Assembly: GCF_001678755.1 (NCBI RefSeq)
Contig: NZ_LZDS01000028.1
Span: forward strand, 124,001 to 188,000
Origin: Acinetobacter gandensis
GTDB taxonomy: Bacteria > Pseudomonadota > Gammaproteobacteria > Pseudomonadales > Moraxellaceae
Direction of reading: 5' to 3'
DNA: 64,000 nucleotides
How positions within the stretch are numbered: position 1 is the stretch's first letter; the number at the start of each line of letters is the position of its first letter. A model generated the notes under the pieces. It was not told where the DNA came from and made no database searches. It worked only from the letters and a program-made list of their open reading frames with translations. Shown here piece by piece: positions 55,479 to 63,863 of the stretch. The position numbers and the translations under genes are program-made.

Positions 55479-55594
55479 GGAATATCCACTCACGTTACAA
55501 ACTGAGGAACGAAAATGGCCGTGGCTATGGTATTGGCTGGGGCCGTTTATGTAGTGCTTAATCACTAAGATTCATCACTACGGGGCAATTTTTT

Positions 55595-55834
55595 TTAAGC
55601 AGCGACACGTTTTAGACGATGCTGCCATTCTTCTAGCGTTGGCTCTTCAACTAAATCTTGAAACTCGACGCTGATACCTTGTTCACGCCATTGACCGACC
55701 AAAGTCATTAAACTCATCGAATCCAATCCGAGCATAAATAAGTTATCGTCGTTTTGAATTTCAGTGGCATCAATGCCTAATTGTTTCGCTACAGTTTGAC
55801 GTAAATCTTCTAAATTCACAGTGAGTATGCTCAT
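55595..55834 (-). CDS. Stand-alone aryl carrier protein
   Basis: The 79-residue acyl-carrier-protein fold has Ser39 in MLGLDSMSLMTL as the site for phosphopantetheine. It would carry 2,3-dihydroxybenzoate loaded by EntE. In Escherichia coli EntB this domain is fused to the isochorismatase; here it is a separate gene whose ATG overlaps the isochorismatase stop by 4 bases. The fusion point has become a translational coupling point. Confidence 0.9.
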   Translation of the reverse strand: MSILTVNLEDLRQTVAKQLGIDATEIQNDDNLFMLGLDSMSLMTLVGQWREQGISVEFQDLVEEPTLEEWQHRLKRVAA

Positions 55835-56493
55835 CGAACAATCTCCGTGCTAAGAGGCGCTTTTAATTCATGGAGAACAGTTGTAGTATCAACGACTTTG
55901 GCACAACGTCCTGTTGCATATTTCAAAGCCATTTCATGTTCTTCTTGACTAAAATCTGCCAATGCATCTCCAACTAAGAAGGCTTGCATATCCAACATGA
56001 ATGCTTCTGCAGCAGTCAGTAAACAACCGATATGTGCATAAACACCACAAATCACAAGTTGGTCACGCCCTGCTTCTTTAATACGTTGCTCAAAATCACT
56101 CTTTTTAAATGCGCTGTAACGCCATTTAGTCAATACCGTATCTTGCTCAGCAGGCTGTAGACTTGGAATAATTTGTACAATATTTGGGTCTGCTGCCAAA
56201 CCTTTACCCCAAAAATCAGTCAATAACTGACGATGTTCAGTGCTTTGATCACCCGGTTGTGCGGTGTAATACACAGGAATCCCTTGCGCATGGCATTCAT
56301 CAATGAGCTGACGGCAATGCTTTAAAAGTTCAGGAATAGGTGCTTGGGTTTGGTCATAAAAATCTAAGAAATACTGTTGTAGATCATGTACCAAAAGTAC
56401 AGCGCGGCTTGGGTCCAGTGTCCAATTCACTTTATTGGTTGGAAAGTTTTGCGCTTGTGGCATTGGATAACTTGCGATACGTGGAATAGCCAT
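55831..56493 (-). CDS. entB: Isochorismatase (2,3-dihydro-2,3-dihydroxybenzoate synthase), without carrier domain
   Basis: The 220-residue isochorismatase hydrolyses isochorismate to 2,3-dihydro-2,3-dihydroxybenzoate and pyruvate. Catalytic residues Asp37 (LLVHDLQQYF), Lys123 (LTKWRYSAF) and the position of Cys157 (GVYAHIGCL) are visible, and the sequence matches the N-terminal domain of EntB/DhbB/VibB. It ends where EntB would continue into the carrier domain, which is the next gene. The symbol is given for the lyase activity only. Confidence 0.92.
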   Translation of the reverse strand: MAIPRIASYPMPQAQNFPTNKVNWTLDPSRAVLLVHDLQQYFLDFYDQTQAPIPELLKHCRQLIDECHAQGIPVYYTAQPGDQSTEHRQLLTDFWGKGLAADPNIVQIIPSLQPAEQDTVLTKWRYSAFKKSDFEQRIKEAGRDQLVICGVYAHIGCLLTAAEAFMLDMQAFLVGDALADFSQEEHEMALKYATGRCAKVVDTTTVLHELKAPLSTEIVR

Positions 56494-56525
56494 GTGTTTA
56501 CCTATCTATAATTTTATAAAGTGTG

Positions 56526-58190
56526 TTATGCAACTAAGCGTTGTCTTAAGGCTTTTTTGTCAATTTTACCGAGTGCGGTATACGGCATGTCTTCAACAAA
56601 TTCGATACGATCTGGAATTTTGTAAGTTGCTAAACCATAATGCTGAACATATTGACGTAATTGCATCATAAGACGCGTTGGACTTGGGTCAGTAGTATCA
56701 GTGCGCCATTGAATATAGGCACAGCTTTTCTCACCCAACATCTGATCAGGCATAGATACCAATGCAGACTGAATAATTTGAGGATGCTGATTCAGTACTT
56801 GTTCTACTTCCTCTGTAGCAATTTTTTCACCACCACGGTTAATTTGGTCTTTGCTGCGACCTTCAACAATGATGTTTCCTTCTGCATTGATACGGACTAA
56901 ATCACCTGTTCGGTAAAAACCATCTGTTGTAAAAGCATTACGGTTGTGTTCCGGAACATTAAAATAGCCGCGGATGGTATAAGGGCCACGTGTTAACAAA
57001 TGACCCACCTCACCCTGAGGCAGCTCACGATCTTCATCATCGACAACTTTAATTTCGTCGTCGGCACTAATACGGCTGCCTTGTGTAGAAATGATCTGTT
57101 CAATGTCATCGTTATAACGTGTGTAATTCACTAAACCTTCAGCCATACCAAACACTTGTTGCAAACGACACTGATATTGTTCAATTAATTGACGTGCCAA
57201 AGCATCTGCGAGACGAGCACCTCCAACTTGTAGCACCTCTAACTGTGAAAAAATATTTTCCGCGCCCTTAGACACTGCCTCTACCCATGCAGCTGCTAAG
57301 GCAGGTACCAATGCTACATGTGAAACCTTGTGCTGTTTAATTAAAGCAAAACATGCTGCTGCAGTTGGGTCCTGCGACAGCACCAAAGTCCCGCCTGTAT
57401 AAAATAGCCCTAATGAACCGGCTGAACTCATACTGAAATTATGCGCCACAGGTAAGACCATCAACATTTTTGTGGTTTGATTCAGCTCACAAATGTCGGC
57501 ACTGGCGCGAACACTATATAAATAGTCATCATGGGTCCGTGGAATAAGCTTAGGCGTACCCGTACTGCCACCTGATAGTTGGAAAAAAGCGACATGACGT
57601 GCTGTTAAGTTAGGCGGAACGACGCGCTGTTGTTGATATTTGGATAAATCAGGCCACGTGGTAAACCCGCTTAATTCACCCGAAGTCCCAACAACCAACA
57701 CTTGCTGCAAACTTTCACAGCGTTGTTTACATTCTAATGCCAATTTACGGTAATCAAACCCCATAAAGCGATCTGCACAGATATACAATTTCGCTTGGGT
57801 TTGACCAATAAAATGACTCACTTCAGCATGGCGGTGTGCAGGTAAACTCATAATAGGTCGCATACCGATGCGTAAAGCACCAAAATATGCAATGAAAAAT
57901 TCAGCAATATTAGGAAGTTGAATCACCACACTATCGCCAATTTGATAGCCTTGCTTACTTAAATAAACTGCAAATTCATCAATATGTTGTTGTAGCTGCG
58001 CATAACTAAAATGACGCTCTCCACAAATAATGGCTGTGTTTTGTGCATATTTTTCAGCACATTCAATAAAAAAATCACTTAAGGTTTGGCCAAACCAATA
58101 GCCCTTCGCAATATATTTTTCAACAAAATCTTCAGGATATTGAACAATCCCTTCCCAAAGTTTTTGTTCTAACAGTGTTTGTTCAGACAT
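56526..58190 (-). CDS. entE: 2,3-dihydroxybenzoate-AMP ligase
   Basis: The 554-residue adenylation enzyme activates 2,3-dihydroxybenzoate and loads it onto the aryl carrier protein. Motifs: LSGGSTGTPKLIPRTHDDY (ATP loop), GGARLADALARQL, FGMAEGLVNYTR, YRTGDLVR, GRSKDQINRGGEKIATEEVE and the C-terminal Lys in LGKIDKKALRQ. The MAEGLVNYTR segment is typical of aryl-acid activators such as EntE/DhbE/VibE. Confidence 0.95.
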   Translation of the reverse strand: MSEQTLLEQKLWEGIVQYPEDFVEKYIAKGYWFGQTLSDFFIECAEKYAQNTAIICGERHFSYAQLQQHIDEFAVYLSKQGYQIGDSVVIQLPNIAEFFIAYFGALRIGMRPIMSLPAHRHAEVSHFIGQTQAKLYICADRFMGFDYRKLALECKQRCESLQQVLVVGTSGELSGFTTWPDLSKYQQQRVVPPNLTARHVAFFQLSGGSTGTPKLIPRTHDDYLYSVRASADICELNQTTKMLMVLPVAHNFSMSSAGSLGLFYTGGTLVLSQDPTAAACFALIKQHKVSHVALVPALAAAWVEAVSKGAENIFSQLEVLQVGGARLADALARQLIEQYQCRLQQVFGMAEGLVNYTRYNDDIEQIISTQGSRISADDEIKVVDDEDRELPQGEVGHLLTRGPYTIRGYFNVPEHNRNAFTTDGFYRTGDLVRINAEGNIIVEGRSKDQINRGGEKIATEEVEQVLNQHPQIIQSALVSMPDQMLGEKSCAYIQWRTDTTDPSPTRLMMQLRQYVQHYGLATYKIPDRIEFVEDMPYTALGKIDKKALRQRLVA

Positions 58191-58199
58191 GATTAGACC

Positions 58200-59426
58200 T
58201 TAGCGATACGTCAATTGATCTGCATTTAAGCCAAGTGCATTGAGCATGGTCTTAAATTTGGCAATTGTTTCATTCAACTCACTGGTCGGTTGTGAAGCTT
58301 CGACGATGCCTGCTCCCGCGTATAAGCGTGCAGAATGTTCAAAAATACGACCACAGCGTACATTGACAGCCCAAGCACCATTTCCGCGTGCATCACTCCA
58401 ACCCATCGTTCCGGCAAATAAATTACGCTGAAATGGCTCTAACTCTGAGATGAGTTGACGTGCTAAAGGTGCAGGTTGGCCACAGACTGCTGGTGTTGGA
58501 TGTAAAATTGATGCGAGATCAAAAACATGCATTTCAGGATCTTTCAATGTCCCTTGAATAGGCGTAGCCAAATGCCACACCGTACTGGTCTTAATTAAAG
58601 ATGGCGACTTTGGAATACTTAAGCTCTCACACAGGGGTGATAATTGATCAGCAATTGCTTCAATCACTACAGCATGTTCATGTTGATCTTTTGCTGATGC
58701 AAGTAAACGCTGTGCTTGTTCCTGATCTTCTGCCACATCCGCACAACGTGCCAGTGTTCCGGCAACTGGATTGCTAAATACAAATTGATTTTGCTTTGCG
58801 ACTAAAAGTTCTGGACTCGCACCCATGAACCAACCTTGTTCTTTTGGGTCTTGTGCAAATGCAAAGGTATAACCTTCAGGGTTGGTTTTGAATAATTGAT
58901 AAAACAGTTCTTCAATCTGAATTTTTTGTTCACTTTGTAAATCAATTGCACGTGCTAAAACTGCTTTTTCAAGTTCTGTGCTTTTCATCAAAGCCACAAG
59001 TTTTGCAACGCCATCAACATAGTCTGCTTGTGGAGGAATCAGTGTGGCTTGAACTTGTGAGAGTCGTTCAAGAGGCTCTGTTAAATCTAGTCCTTCAGTG
59101 ACATAGGTATTTTTTGCTTCCGCAATCGACATTTCTGGCAAATCACGATTATCGAAAGGCAAACTGCCAACTAAAATCAGTTCAGCATTCCCCGTTGCTT
59201 GAATTTTTTGTTGCAATCTTTGTTTAGCATGTTTTAACCAAGTTTGTTGTTGTTCAACAAAACCTAAGTTTGTATCACGTTCAAATTGAATCGATTCAAC
59301 AAGTTTTTTACTCGAAATCGTCCCCGTCGGTGTTGCAAATACAAAACCTGCAACATCCGCTTCAATTAAGTCGTCCTTGGTTATTCCAATCATGTTTTTA
59401 AATACTGATGGTTCTACTGGCAACAT
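58200..59426 (-). CDS. entC: Isochorismate synthase
   Basis: The 408-residue chorismate-binding enzyme makes isochorismate from chorismate, the first committed step. Motifs include VLARAIDL, FLGASPELLV-like FMGASPELLVAK, PTPAVCGQP, and GWSDARGNGAWAVNVRCGRI. GAGAG precedes the ATG at 59426; the longer frame would start at TTG. It is first in the leftward operon entC-entE-entB-carrier-decarboxylase, downstream of a Fur box. Confidence 0.94.
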   Translation of the reverse strand: MLPVEPSVFKNMIGITKDDLIEADVAGFVFATPTGTISSKKLVESIQFERDTNLGFVEQQQTWLKHAKQRLQQKIQATGNAELILVGSLPFDNRDLPEMSIAEAKNTYVTEGLDLTEPLERLSQVQATLIPPQADYVDGVAKLVALMKSTELEKAVLARAIDLQSEQKIQIEELFYQLFKTNPEGYTFAFAQDPKEQGWFMGASPELLVAKQNQFVFSNPVAGTLARCADVAEDQEQAQRLLASAKDQHEHAVVIEAIADQLSPLCESLSIPKSPSLIKTSTVWHLATPIQGTLKDPEMHVFDLASILHPTPAVCGQPAPLARQLISELEPFQRNLFAGTMGWSDARGNGAWAVNVRCGRIFEHSARLYAGAGIVEASQPTSELNETIAKFKTMLNALGLNADQLTYR

Positions 59427-59508
59427 ATTTGCTCTCACATCTTTCAATTATGTTTTTTTACCGTTCAGCCCTACTGCCATTTCAGCTAAAGTAGTTGAAC
59501 GCCACCAC

Positions 59509-59550
59509 TATAATGATTATTATTCTCAAGTAGAAATGACAATCGTTACG
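59509..59550. promoter_or_regulatory. Fur boxes in the entC-entA divergent promoter
   Basis: TATAATGATTATTATTCTC at 59509-59527 matches 15 of 19 positions of the Fur consensus. A second, weaker site at 59532-59550 (core AATGACAATCGTTA) matches 12 of 19. They lie between the two divergent biosynthetic units, so iron repression of both is expected. Confidence 0.85.
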
Positions 59551-59578
59551 TTTTGTTAACATATTCAAGGATTCTTAA

Positions 59579-60352
59579 ATGTCCACATTATTTATTGTGA
59601 CCGGTGCTGCACGTGGCATTGGCGCAGTGGTGGTAAAAAAATTACTTCAGCAAGATCATAAAGTCATCGGTATCGATCTCAATCCCGACCTTCTTAGCTG
59701 GGAAATCATTGAGCAGTTAAATAGCGCCGAAAAACAAAAATTTCATGCTATTTCTCATGACATTTCTAAAACAAACTCCCTGATTGAAAAAATCCAAAAC
59801 TCTCCATGGTCAGAGCAACCGATTACAGGTTTGGTTAATGCCGCAGGTATTCTTGAAATGGGAAGTTTGCTCGAAACAACTCAAGGCCAATGGGAACACA
59901 ATTTGGCCGTAAACTTTATGGGACCTGCATTATTGTCTCAGTGGGTAGCCAAACAAATGCTGCCACGTCATGCAGGCTCAATTGTGAGCATTAGCTCAAA
60001 TGCGGCGTTAGTACCGCGCATGAATATGGGACTGTATGCAACAACCAAAGCAACAGTTAGCCATTTCTTTAAAAACTTAGCACTTGAATTGGCACCGCAC
60101 GGTATCCGCTGCAATTTGGTATTACCCGGCTCAACCCTCACCCAAATGCAAAAACAACTTTGGACAGATGATCAACCACCCGCAGGTATTGTTGAAGGCA
60201 ATCTTGAACAATACCGGAGTGGCATTCCGCTGAAAAAAATTGCAGAACCTGAAGATGTTGCCAACGCAATTTTGTTTTTACTCTCAGATCAAGCAAAACA
60301 GATAACTATGCATGAATTGGTAGTCGATGGTGGTGCAACACTCGGTGTTTAA
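59579..60352 (+). CDS. entA: 2,3-dihydro-2,3-dihydroxybenzoate dehydrogenase
   Basis: The 257-residue short-chain dehydrogenase oxidises the dihydrodiol to 2,3-dihydroxybenzoate with NAD+. It has GAARGIG for the cofactor, VNAAGILEMG, SISSNAALVPR and the catalytic Tyr/Lys in YATTKATVSH. AAGGATTCTTAA precedes the ATG. It is divergent from entC under a shared Fur-controlled region, and convergent with the condensation gene. Confidence 0.94.
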   Translation: MSTLFIVTGAARGIGAVVVKKLLQQDHKVIGIDLNPDLLSWEIIEQLNSAEKQKFHAISHDISKTNSLIEKIQNSPWSEQPITGLVNAAGILEMGSLLETTQGQWEHNLAVNFMGPALLSQWVAKQMLPRHAGSIVSISSNAALVPRMNMGLYATTKATVSHFFKNLALELAPHGIRCNLVLPGSTLTQMQKQLWTDDQPPAGIVEGNLEQYRSGIPLKKIAEPEDVANAILFLLSDQAKQITMHELVVDGGATLGV

Positions 60353-60365
60353 AGGAATTTCACCA

Positions 60366-60396
60366 AACTGCCAGAATTAATCTGGCAGTTTTTTTT
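60366..60396. terminator. Terminator shared by entA and the end of the condensation gene
   Basis: AACTGCCAGA / TCTGGCAGTT with a 5-base loop is followed by eight Ts, ending entA. The last four codons (Leu, Pro, Asp, stop) of the leftward condensation gene lie within the hairpin, so the element doubles as coding sequence. Confidence 0.88.
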
Positions 60397-61699
60397 GTAT
60401 ATTTAATTGACCGGCTTTGAGCTTAGGTTGGTCCAACCATGTGCGAAGCATATGCATAAAGTCATGCCAATATTCGCCTAATGATTCAACATTGTAGAGT
60501 TCTTTATGACCATCAACCGCAAGGTATAAACGTTCAATGCCGTTGACAAATTTATTGGTAATTGCAATGTCAAAGTCTTCGATTGGCCCCGCAGAAATGG
60601 ACGTTTTGCTTAAGTGACAGCCTTCAAATTGCTCAGGCAATGGATATGGAATCCAATTCACAATGGGCCCAAATAGAATATTTTCGTATGGATCGAATCC
60701 CTCTAGTTCAAAACGCATTTGCTCAAAGTAGCTGTTTTGATGTGGACGAATTTCATTAAATCGCTGTGCGAGCAATCTTACAGTTTCAGTTAAATTGTCT
60801 TGATCTGTAGCAGCAAGACGTAAAGGTAAAATATTCATCACAAGACATGGCGTACGCATCGCCGCAGTACCCAAACGTGACATAAAGGGCACACCAAAGC
60901 ATTGTTGTGCATCGCCTGATTGTTTCACTAGATAGCTCATCATGACGGCCATCACCACCATGGCACTTGGCAATTTAAGCTCAGCAGCCAATGTATTCAT
61001 TTTTTGTTGGGTATCCCAATCAATGACATCTTCATAGCGAGGCCCTTGATAGAACGGTTGTTTTAATTTGCGTTTTAATCTTTTCTTAGGTGCCAGTTCA
61101 TTGGAAAAATTATCACGCCAAAATTTTAAGTCTTTCTCTGCTTTAGCTGATTCTAAATAGCGATGCTCATCCGCTAAGAACTTCTCGAAATGATCAAAAG
61201 CCTTATTTTGTAGCGCTGTTCCGTTTTTCAAAGATTGGTAATAGTCGAGGAAGCGATTAATCATTAGGCCATAAGCATAACCATCTAAAGCTACATGATG
61301 CGCTCTAAAGAACAGCCCGTATTTTTGCTCACCTAAATTGGCAAAAATATAGTCATATAAATGCCCGACACTTAAATCGAATGGCGGTTCAACTGCTTGA
61401 TCAGCCCAATCTAATATTCCTTGAGCATCTAAATGTGATAAATCAACAAATTGAGGCGCTCTGAGTGCAACATCATCTACACGGTAAACTTTGCCATCTT
61501 TTTCTAATGCACGCCAATGTAAAGCCTTAGCTTCCTTTAAGGTTAGTTCAATTGCTTGATGAAATAATTCTCGATTTAATGGGCCATCAATCACCAACCA
61601 TTCTGCGGTGTGAAATGGGTAACTGCCATGATAATGATGTCCCTTCCACATACTGTGTTGTGCACGAGTTAAAGGAGCTAAAGAATCCATTGTTTGCAT
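60377..61699 (-). CDS. Stand-alone NRPS-type condensation enzyme (VibH-like amide synthase)
   Basis: The 440-residue protein is a complete single condensation domain without adenylation or carrier parts. The catalytic motif is HHVALDG at 134-140. C-domain landmarks LTRAQHSMW, PFMSRLG and LVMNILPLRL are present. VibH in vibriobactin synthesis uses a carrier-bound dihydroxybenzoate and a free diamine; this enzyme probably does the same, acylating the diamine made by the local decarboxylase once or twice. A second in-frame ATG lies three codons in. A Fur box is upstream. Confidence 0.9.
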   Translation of the reverse strand: MQTMDSLAPLTRAQHSMWKGHHYHGSYPFHTAEWLVIDGPLNRELFHQAIELTLKEAKALHWRALEKDGKVYRVDDVALRAPQFVDLSHLDAQGILDWADQAVEPPFDLSVGHLYDYIFANLGEQKYGLFFRAHHVALDGYAYGLMINRFLDYYQSLKNGTALQNKAFDHFEKFLADEHRYLESAKAEKDLKFWRDNFSNELAPKKRLKRKLKQPFYQGPRYEDVIDWDTQQKMNTLAAELKLPSAMVVMAVMMSYLVKQSGDAQQCFGVPFMSRLGTAAMRTPCLVMNILPLRLAATDQDNLTETVRLLAQRFNEIRPHQNSYFEQMRFELEGFDPYENILFGPIVNWIPYPLPEQFEGCHLSKTSISAGPIEDFDIAITNKFVNGIERLYLAVDGHKELYNVESLGEYWHDFMHMLRTWLDQPKLKAGQLNIQKKLPD

Positions 61700-61798
61700 G
61701 AGTTATACCGTAGATCAAACAATTTTTATAAAGAAGTATAAAAATCTAAATGTATTTATAGAAAAGCACCGACGACACTAATTGGGTCGCGCAGAAAT

Positions 61799-61817
61799 AC
61801 TAAGTATAATCATTATC
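61799..61817. promoter_or_regulatory. Fur box between the condensation and siderophore-reductase genes
   Basis: The site contains ATAATCATTATC as an exact match to twelve consecutive positions of the Fur consensus, with 15 of 19 overall. It lies in the 217-base divergent gap between the two genes. Confidence 0.85.
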
Positions 61818-61916
61818 ATTTGCAAATAGTTTTTATTTACATTACATTTAAACCACAGAATGCTCTGTTTTACACGTATACAGCCCCCTCTTTTCACTCA
61901 AAATAGCAGAATAATC

Positions 61917-62723
61917 ATGGCTCAAAATTCACTCCCATTGCCACGTTATATCTCTGTACAGTCGTCAGAGAAAATTACACCTCATCTACAGCGGGTCTAT
62001 TTTTCTAGTGAAGATTTTTCGGATTTTCCTAAGAATCAAAATGGCGCACATATAAAATTCTTTTTTCCAGAACAGCCTGAATTAAAACCCATTTTACCGA
62101 GCCGAAATGAACAAGGAAAAGTCGTTTGGCCGAATGGAGACAAGCCCATCACACGTACCTATACGATTCGTCATTTTTTAGAAAATGAACAATTGTTGGT
62201 TGTGGACTTTGTTCGTCATACAGAATTTGGTATTGCTGCTAACTGGGCAAAACAAGCACAACCAGGCCAAATTTTAGGTCTAGCTGGGCCTGGAGGACGC
62301 GCACGATTTAACCCTGAAGCAAATTACTGGGTGTTTATTGGCGATTTGTCAGCACTGCCGATGATTGCAGCATCTGTAGAGCTACTTCCTGAGCATGCAC
62401 AAGGGGAAGTTTGGATTGAAATTGAAGCTGAAAATGACCGTATTGAACTTATTCATCCTAAAGCTGTCAATATAAATTGGCTGATCAATCAAACCAATAT
62501 TGAAACTCAAATTGAAGATGCAATGCAACGATTGAACTGGCTTGACTCCAATATTTCTGTGAGCTTGGCGGGTGAAAATACACGTGTAGTTTCACTCCGT
62601 CATTTATTTAGAAATAAGTTTGGCGTTAATAAAGCCAACATGTATGCCGTGCCATATTGGAAAGTTGGTCAAACCGAAGAAGGCTACCATCAGGAACGCC
62701 ATCAAGTGATGGATGAAGAATAG
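61917..62723 (+). CDS. Siderophore-interacting protein (ViuB/YqjH-type ferric-siderophore reductase)
   Basis: The 268-residue cytoplasmic flavoprotein has RTYTIRHFLENEQLLVVDFVRH as the FAD-binding region of the SIP family, AGPGGRARFNP, and a C-terminal half with VEIEAENDR-like WIEIEAENDR. Such enzymes release iron from imported ferric catecholates by reduction. The start MAQNSLPLPRY is chosen; an ATG 57 bases upstream adds a leader with no homology. It is divergent from the condensation gene with a Fur box between. Confidence 0.9.
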   Translation: MAQNSLPLPRYISVQSSEKITPHLQRVYFSSEDFSDFPKNQNGAHIKFFFPEQPELKPILPSRNEQGKVVWPNGDKPITRTYTIRHFLENEQLLVVDFVRHTEFGIAANWAKQAQPGQILGLAGPGGRARFNPEANYWVFIGDLSALPMIAASVELLPEHAQGEVWIEIEAENDRIELIHPKAVNINWLINQTNIETQIEDAMQRLNWLDSNISVSLAGENTRVVSLRHLFRNKFGVNKANMYAVPYWKVGQTEEGYHQERHQVMDEE

Positions 62724-62824
62724 CTTTGTATTTACGCGAAAATATTCATTTGATTTCTCATATCTAAGTGGCATTAGCCAAATCTGAATATTTTTAAAGG
62801 GATATCTATAAAGCAGGTTATGTT

Positions 62825-62914
62825 GTGAATCTAAAATTTGAAATTATTTTTATTATCATTGTCACAGGCACCGTAACTTTAGTGGTGACGCAATTAATGA
62901 TGAAATATTCATGA
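62825..62914 (+). CDS. Possible 29-residue single-helix membrane peptide
   Basis: A frame beginning GTG with AGG about 9 bases upstream encodes a short basic start (NLKFE), one hydrophobic segment (IIFIIIVTGTVTLVVTQL) and the tail MMKYS. It resembles other tiny membrane proteins of bacteria, but evidence is only composition and ribosome site. Confidence 0.3.
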   Translation: MNLKFEIIFIIIVTGTVTLVVTQLMMKYS

Positions 62915-62952
62915 CACTAAAGACTTAAATGTTGTGATTATTGAAATTTAAA

Positions 62953-62971
62953 AGCCCACAAAATGTGGGCT
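62953..62971 (-). terminator. Terminator of the TauE/SafE gene
   Basis: AGCCCACA / TGTGGGCT with a 3-base loop is followed on the minus strand by TTTTAAATTT, about 46 bases past the stop of the exporter gene. Confidence 0.8.
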
Positions 62972-62985
62972 ATACACTTGCTGAA

Positions 62986-63012
62986 TAATTAGTAATTAGT
63001 AATTAGTAATTA
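62986..63012. repeat. Tandem heptamer repeat
   Basis: TAATTAG is repeated three times exactly plus six bases of a fourth copy, between the exporter stop codon and its terminator. Short repeats of this kind vary by slippage. Confidence 0.85.
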
Positions 63013-63016
63013 ATAA

Positions 63017-63818
63017 TTAAAGAAAACCTTTCACCAAGAAAAAGCATCCGACGCAAACCAGTAACACAGCAAAGCATTTCTTAAGTACTGCTGGTGATAA
63101 GGCATGCGCTGCTTTTGCACCAAATTTCGCAGTAAAGAAACTCATGATACTAATACCTAAAAATGCATAGATATGAATATAGCCAATGGTATTTGGCACA
63201 TTCACTTCAGCTTTCATACCAAATAGCATAAAGCCTAAAGCGCCAGCTATTGCGATTGGTAAACCACATGCAGCAGAGGTTCCGACTGCTTTTTGCATGA
63301 CCACGCCATAATGAGTCAAATATGGAACGGTTAAACTACCACCGCCAATACCAAAAATGGCGGAAGCGATGCCAATCCCTGCTCCAGCACCCATTTGCGC
63401 TGAAGTCGTAGGTAAAGTTTTTGTACTGTCGACCGTTTTTTTTTGAGCCCATAAACATATTGTATGCAACCCAAAGTAAAAATAGACCGACTATAAATTG
63501 TAAATACACAGCAGAAAGCCAACCTGCAATACCTGCCCCGAAGAAACAACCAATCGCCATACCCGGTGCAAGATTTTTAAATAACGGCCACATGATACCG
63601 CCCTTTTTATTGTGCGCCATCAATGAACTGATTGAGGTCACCACAATAGTGGCTAATGATGTCCCTAATGCTAAATGCATCACAACATCAGGGTTATAGC
63701 CCATTTGGCTAAACACGATAAATAATAATGGGACAATAATGGTGCCGCCACCCACGCCAAACAGCCCAGCAGCAAAACCCGCCAATGCGCCAATGACTAA
63801 AAATATAATTAATTCCAC
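63017..63818 (-). pseudogene. TauE/SafE-family membrane exporter, split by a frameshift in a homopolymer
   Basis: The N-terminal part (from GTG at 63818: ALAGFAAGLFGVGGGTIIVP, YLQFIVGLFLLWVAYNMFM) and the C-terminal part (GIGIASAIFGIGGGSLTVPY, PAVLKKCFAVLLVCVGCFF) are the two inverted halves of one TauE/SafE (sulfite exporter-like) protein of about 266 residues. The frames change at a run of nine As in the coding strand (63436-63444): with eight As the two halves join in frame. It is either a pseudogene, a phase-variable gene or a sequencing error. Substrate could be sulfite or a related anion. Confidence 0.82.
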
Positions 63819-63863
63819 GAGAGATGATCTTGATATATTGAGTTAAAAATTTAAAGAAAAGGG

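Noticed and set aside
62986..63012. Attachment site or origin iterons
   Set aside because: The TAATTAG repeats are only AT-rich heptamers next to a terminator, with no replication or integrase gene nearby.
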